Positions 6,479 through 8,566 of a DNA stretch of 8,566 bases are shown one piece after another. How positions within the stretch are numbered: position 1 is the stretch's first letter; every line of letters begins with the position of its first letter. The position numbers were made by a program, and so were the translations under genes. The stretch spans positions 1-8,566 of the forward strand of contig JAIRTY010000033.1 in assembly GCA_031254715.1 (NCBI GenBank), given 5' to 3'. Source of the DNA: Nocardiopsaceae bacterium (lineage in GTDB: Bacteria > Actinomycetota > Actinomycetes > Streptosporangiales > Streptosporangiaceae). The notes under the pieces were generated by a model, which worked only from the letters and a program-made list of their open reading frames with translations, was not told the DNA's origin and made no database searches.

Positions 6479-7803
6479 TTGACCGTCACCTCCGTTCCCC
6501 GGTAGAGCGGCCCGGTCAGGACGCTGCTCCAGGACGGCAGCCGGTCCGGCGGCACGTTGGCGGCCGGCGCCAGCAGCTCGTTGATCAGCTCGTTCTCCGC
6601 GGCCGAGTTGGGCAGCCCGAGCCCGCCCGCTGGCACCGGCATCGAGCCGGTCACCGTCACCTGGCCGGGCCTGGCCGTCCCGCCTGGCTGCGCCGCGGTG
6701 GGGGTGGTGGCCCGCGCCGGGCTGGCCCCGTCGTTGAGGCTGATGCCGCGGAACGGGACCGGGTAGCAGTGCGGGCCGAGGTTGTCCCCGAACCGGGGGG
6801 CATCACCGGGCCCGTACGCGCCCAGCGACTCCACCGGGTGCACGGTGACGTGCAGCCCCGGCTGGCGGGAGCCGGCGCCGAGCACCTTGTTCGCGCTGGG
6901 GATGAACCGGGTCAGCTCGGAGAACACGCACGGGAACTCGGCCGAGTACCTGGCCAGGATCCGCAGGGTCCCCGTGCTGCGGACGGACAGCGCGATGATG
7001 GTGGACTCGTTCCTGGTCAGGAAAGTCGTCAGGTGCTGGGACGCGCCGGTCACGGTGGCATAGACCGAGCGCAGGTTCCCGGCCTCGGCGGCCACGGTCT
7101 GGCTGGTCACGGTAAAGTCCCGCAGCTGCTGCACGATGTCTGGGGCCGCCTGCGCGTAGGTGCGGGTGACCTGCGCCAGCCGCCGGATGTCGGAGTCGAG
7201 CGCCGGCAGGTGCGGGTTGAACTGCTTCAGGTACGCGTCGATCTGGCGGAGGGTCTGGCCGAGCTTGCCGCCCCGGCCCTGCAGTGCGGTCGCCAGTGCC
7301 GTCAGCGTCACCGACAGCTTCTGCGGCTGCACCGCGGTCAGCATCGGCAGCAGGTCGTTGAAGACCTTCTCCAGCTCGATCGCGTCCCGGGACCGGTCCT
7401 GCCGGATCACCCCGCCGTGCGCCAGGGTCTGGGCGGCGGGCCGGGGCGGGGCGACCAGTTCCACGAACCGCTGGCCGAACAGGGTCGTGGGCAGCATCCG
7501 CGCGGACACGTTGGCGGGCAGCCGGCCGGCGGCGCCCGGCTGCAGCGCCAGCTCCAGCCGCGCCCCGGTGCCGGATGAGGTGATGCGGCGGACCTCCCCG
7601 ACCACCACCCCGCGGACCATCACCTCGGCGTCGAGGTTCATCTGGTTCCCGGTGCTGTCGGTGTACAGCGTCACCATGGTGACCCGGCTGAACTGCTTGT
7701 TGTACAGGGCCACCGACAGCGCGATGAGCAGGCCCAGCACCGCGAGCAGGACCACGCCGATCAGCCGCCGCCGGGTCTTGAACCAGGCCTGGGAGGGATT
7801 CAT
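6475..7803 (-). CDS. mceA: MceA, Mce-family lipid-transport protein
   Basis: This is the first of six MCE-domain subunits that together form the periplasmic lipid conduit. The protein has 442 residues. It has a basic N-terminus (KTRRR), a membrane anchor at about 13-34, and an MCE (MlaD-like) domain at about 42-120 containing the motifs RGVVVGEV (64-71) and LFGQRFVEL (108-116). A long, mostly helical region at about 140-290 is followed by a tail of about 90 residues rich in Pro, Ala, Thr and Gly. The only two cysteines are 292 and 346. The ATG at 7803 overlaps the yrbEB stop as ATGA, and the upstream sequence (GGGTGGTGG) is a weaker ribosome site than those of the downstream mce genes. Translational coupling to yrbEB is therefore likely. 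The length is close to mycobacterial MceA proteins. The A assignment follows from gene order and from the long tail. Confidence 0.96.
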   Translation of the reverse strand: MNPSQAWFKTRRRLIGVVLLAVLGLLIALSVALYNKQFSRVTMVTLYTDSTGNQMNLDAEVMVRGVVVGEVRRITSSGTGARLELALQPGAAGRLPANVSARMLPTTLFGQRFVELVAPPRPAAQTLAHGGVIRQDRSRDAIELEKVFNDLLPMLTAVQPQKLSVTLTALATALQGRGGKLGQTLRQIDAYLKQFNPHLPALDSDIRRLAQVTRTYAQAAPDIVQQLRDFTVTSQTVAAEAGNLRSVYATVTGASQHLTTFLTRNESTIIALSVRSTGTLRILARYSAEFPCVFSELTRFIPSANKVLGAGSRQPGLHVTVHPVESLGAYGPGDAPRFGDNLGPHCYPVPFRGISLNDGASPARATTPTAAQPGGTARPGQVTVTGSMPVPAGGLGLPNSAAENELINELLAPAANVPPDRLPSWSSVLTGPLYRGTEVTVK

Positions 7804-8566
7804 GCCACCACCCGCACGGTCGTGGTCGCGCCCCAGATGGCCAGGCTCATGAAGAAGTCGACGATGTTGATCACCACGACCGCGGTGCGCACCGCGCGGC
7901 CCACCGCCACTCCCACCCCGGCCGGGCCGCCGCTGGCCCGGTACCCGTAGTAGCAGTGGATCATCACCACCATGGTGCTGAACAACAGCACCTTCACGAA
8001 CGACCAGAGCACGTCCACCGGAGACAGGAACAGCCCGAAGTAGTGGTCGTAGGTGCCTGTGGACTGGCCGTTGAACAGCACCGTGACCTCACGGGAGGCG
8101 ATCCACGAGGTGACGAGCCCGATCGCGTACAGCGGGATGATCGCGAAGACGCCGGCCGCGATCCGGGTGGTCACCAGGTAGGGCAGGCTGCGCACGCCCA
8201 TCCCTTCCAGCGCGTCGATCTCCTCGTTGATCCGCATCGCGCCGAGCTGCGCGGTGAACCCGGCGCCGACCGTGGCCGACAGCGCCAGCCCCGCGACCAG
8301 CGGCGCGATCTCCCTGGTGTTGAAGTAGGCGGAGATGAACCCGGTGAAAGCGGCGGCGCCGATCTGGTTCAGCGCGTAGTACCCCTGCAGGCCCACCACG
8401 ATCCCGGTGGCCAGGGTCATCCCGATCATCACGATGACCGTGCCGCCGATCAGGGCGAGCGCGCCGCTGCCGAAACTGACCTCCGACATCAGCCGCAGGA
8501 TCTCTTTCGGATACCGCCTGATCGCCCGCGGGGTCCAGGCGAGTGCCCGTGCGTAGAAGAACAACT
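7800..8566 (-). CDS. yrbEB: YrbE-B type Mce permease (MlaE family), 5' end outside window
   Basis: This is an integral-membrane permease subunit of an Mce lipid importer, of the MlaE/YrbE family. About 254 residues are visible and the reading frame is still open at the right edge. The TTG near the edge is probably an internal leucine codon, because YrbE proteins usually carry a few dozen more N-terminal residues. Visible residues include an amphipathic start (ARALAWTPRAIRRYPKE), several hydrophobic helices (about 35-60, 85-105, 130-155, 185-205, 225-248) and the conserved cytoplasmic segment EEIDALEGMG at about 114-123. In this family that segment is the likely coupling helix to the ATPase. 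The HCYYGY, SGGPAGVGVAVGRAVR and C-terminal GATTTVRV segments match the B-type paralogue as I remember it. Its TGA overlaps the mceA ATG by 4 bases. The partner YrbE-A is expected just upstream, outside the window. Family assignment is very sure; the A/B assignment is fairly sure, from recall and from its position next to mceA. Confidence 0.95.
   Translation of the reverse strand, partial: LFFYARALAWTPRAIRRYPKEILRLMSEVSFGSGALALIGGTVIVMIGMTLATGIVVGLQGYYALNQIGAAAFTGFISAYFNTREIAPLVAGLALSATVGAGFTAQLGAMRINEEIDALEGMGVRSLPYLVTTRIAAGVFAIIPLYAIGLVTSWIASREVTVLFNGQSTGTYDHYFGLFLSPVDVLWSFVKVLLFSTMVVMIHCYYGYRASGGPAGVGVAVGRAVRTAVVVINIVDFFMSLAIWGATTTVRVVA

Noticed and set aside
6769..7578. Plus-strand open frame of 269 residues
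   Set aside because: It is antisense to mceA, and its low-complexity Gly/Arg/Gln/Val content has no motif.

Overview
The window holds one tightly packed operon on the minus strand, read from right to left. It is an Mce (mammalian cell entry) lipid-transport locus of the actinobacterial type. The order is a YrbE-B permease (5' end outside the window), MceA, MceB, MceC, MceD, MceE (a lipoprotein), MceF, an Mce-associated membrane protein, and the first 94 codons of a second Mce-associated protein that runs off the left edge. The very high GC, the six-member mceA-F set behind yrbE and the trailing accessory proteins indicate a high-GC actinomycete. The long stretches that stay open in several frames are a by-product of that GC. 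The sequence alone does not settle the genus, and I see nothing specifically mycobacterial.

Layout from right to left: yrbEB 8566-7800 (partial), mceA 7803-6475, mceB 6478-5372, mceC 5375-4347, mceD 4345-3137, mceE 3137-2058, mceF 2043-940, Mce-associated protein 1 about 968-306, Mce-associated protein 2 284-<1. Adjacent genes from yrbEB to mceE overlap by 1 or 4 bases or lie 1 base apart. There is a 14-base gap before mceF, a 29-base (or longer) overlap after it, and a 21-base gap before the last gene. No internal promoter or terminator is visible, so the genes are probably co-transcribed and translationally coupled from a start beyond the right edge.

By analogy with characterised Mce systems, YrbE proteins form the inner-membrane permease and are energised by an MceG/MlaF-type ATPase that is not in this window. 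The six Mce proteins would assemble as a heterohexamer through their MCE domains, with their long helical regions forming a tube for hydrophobic substrate. MceE is anchored by a lipid and the other five by N-terminal membrane helices. The Mce-associated proteins are probably stabilising or accessory factors. The substrate cannot be read from the sequence.

This is a recognisable system, not a new one. The points worth a second look are: exactly two cysteines beyond the helical region in every one of the six Mce proteins; in-frame 36-bp and 27-bp tandem repeats that build the cytoplasmic N-terminus of the first Mce-associated protein; the overlap of that gene with the mceF tail; a Gly-rich repeat tail on MceD; and a TTG-started second Mce-associated gene at the left edge.
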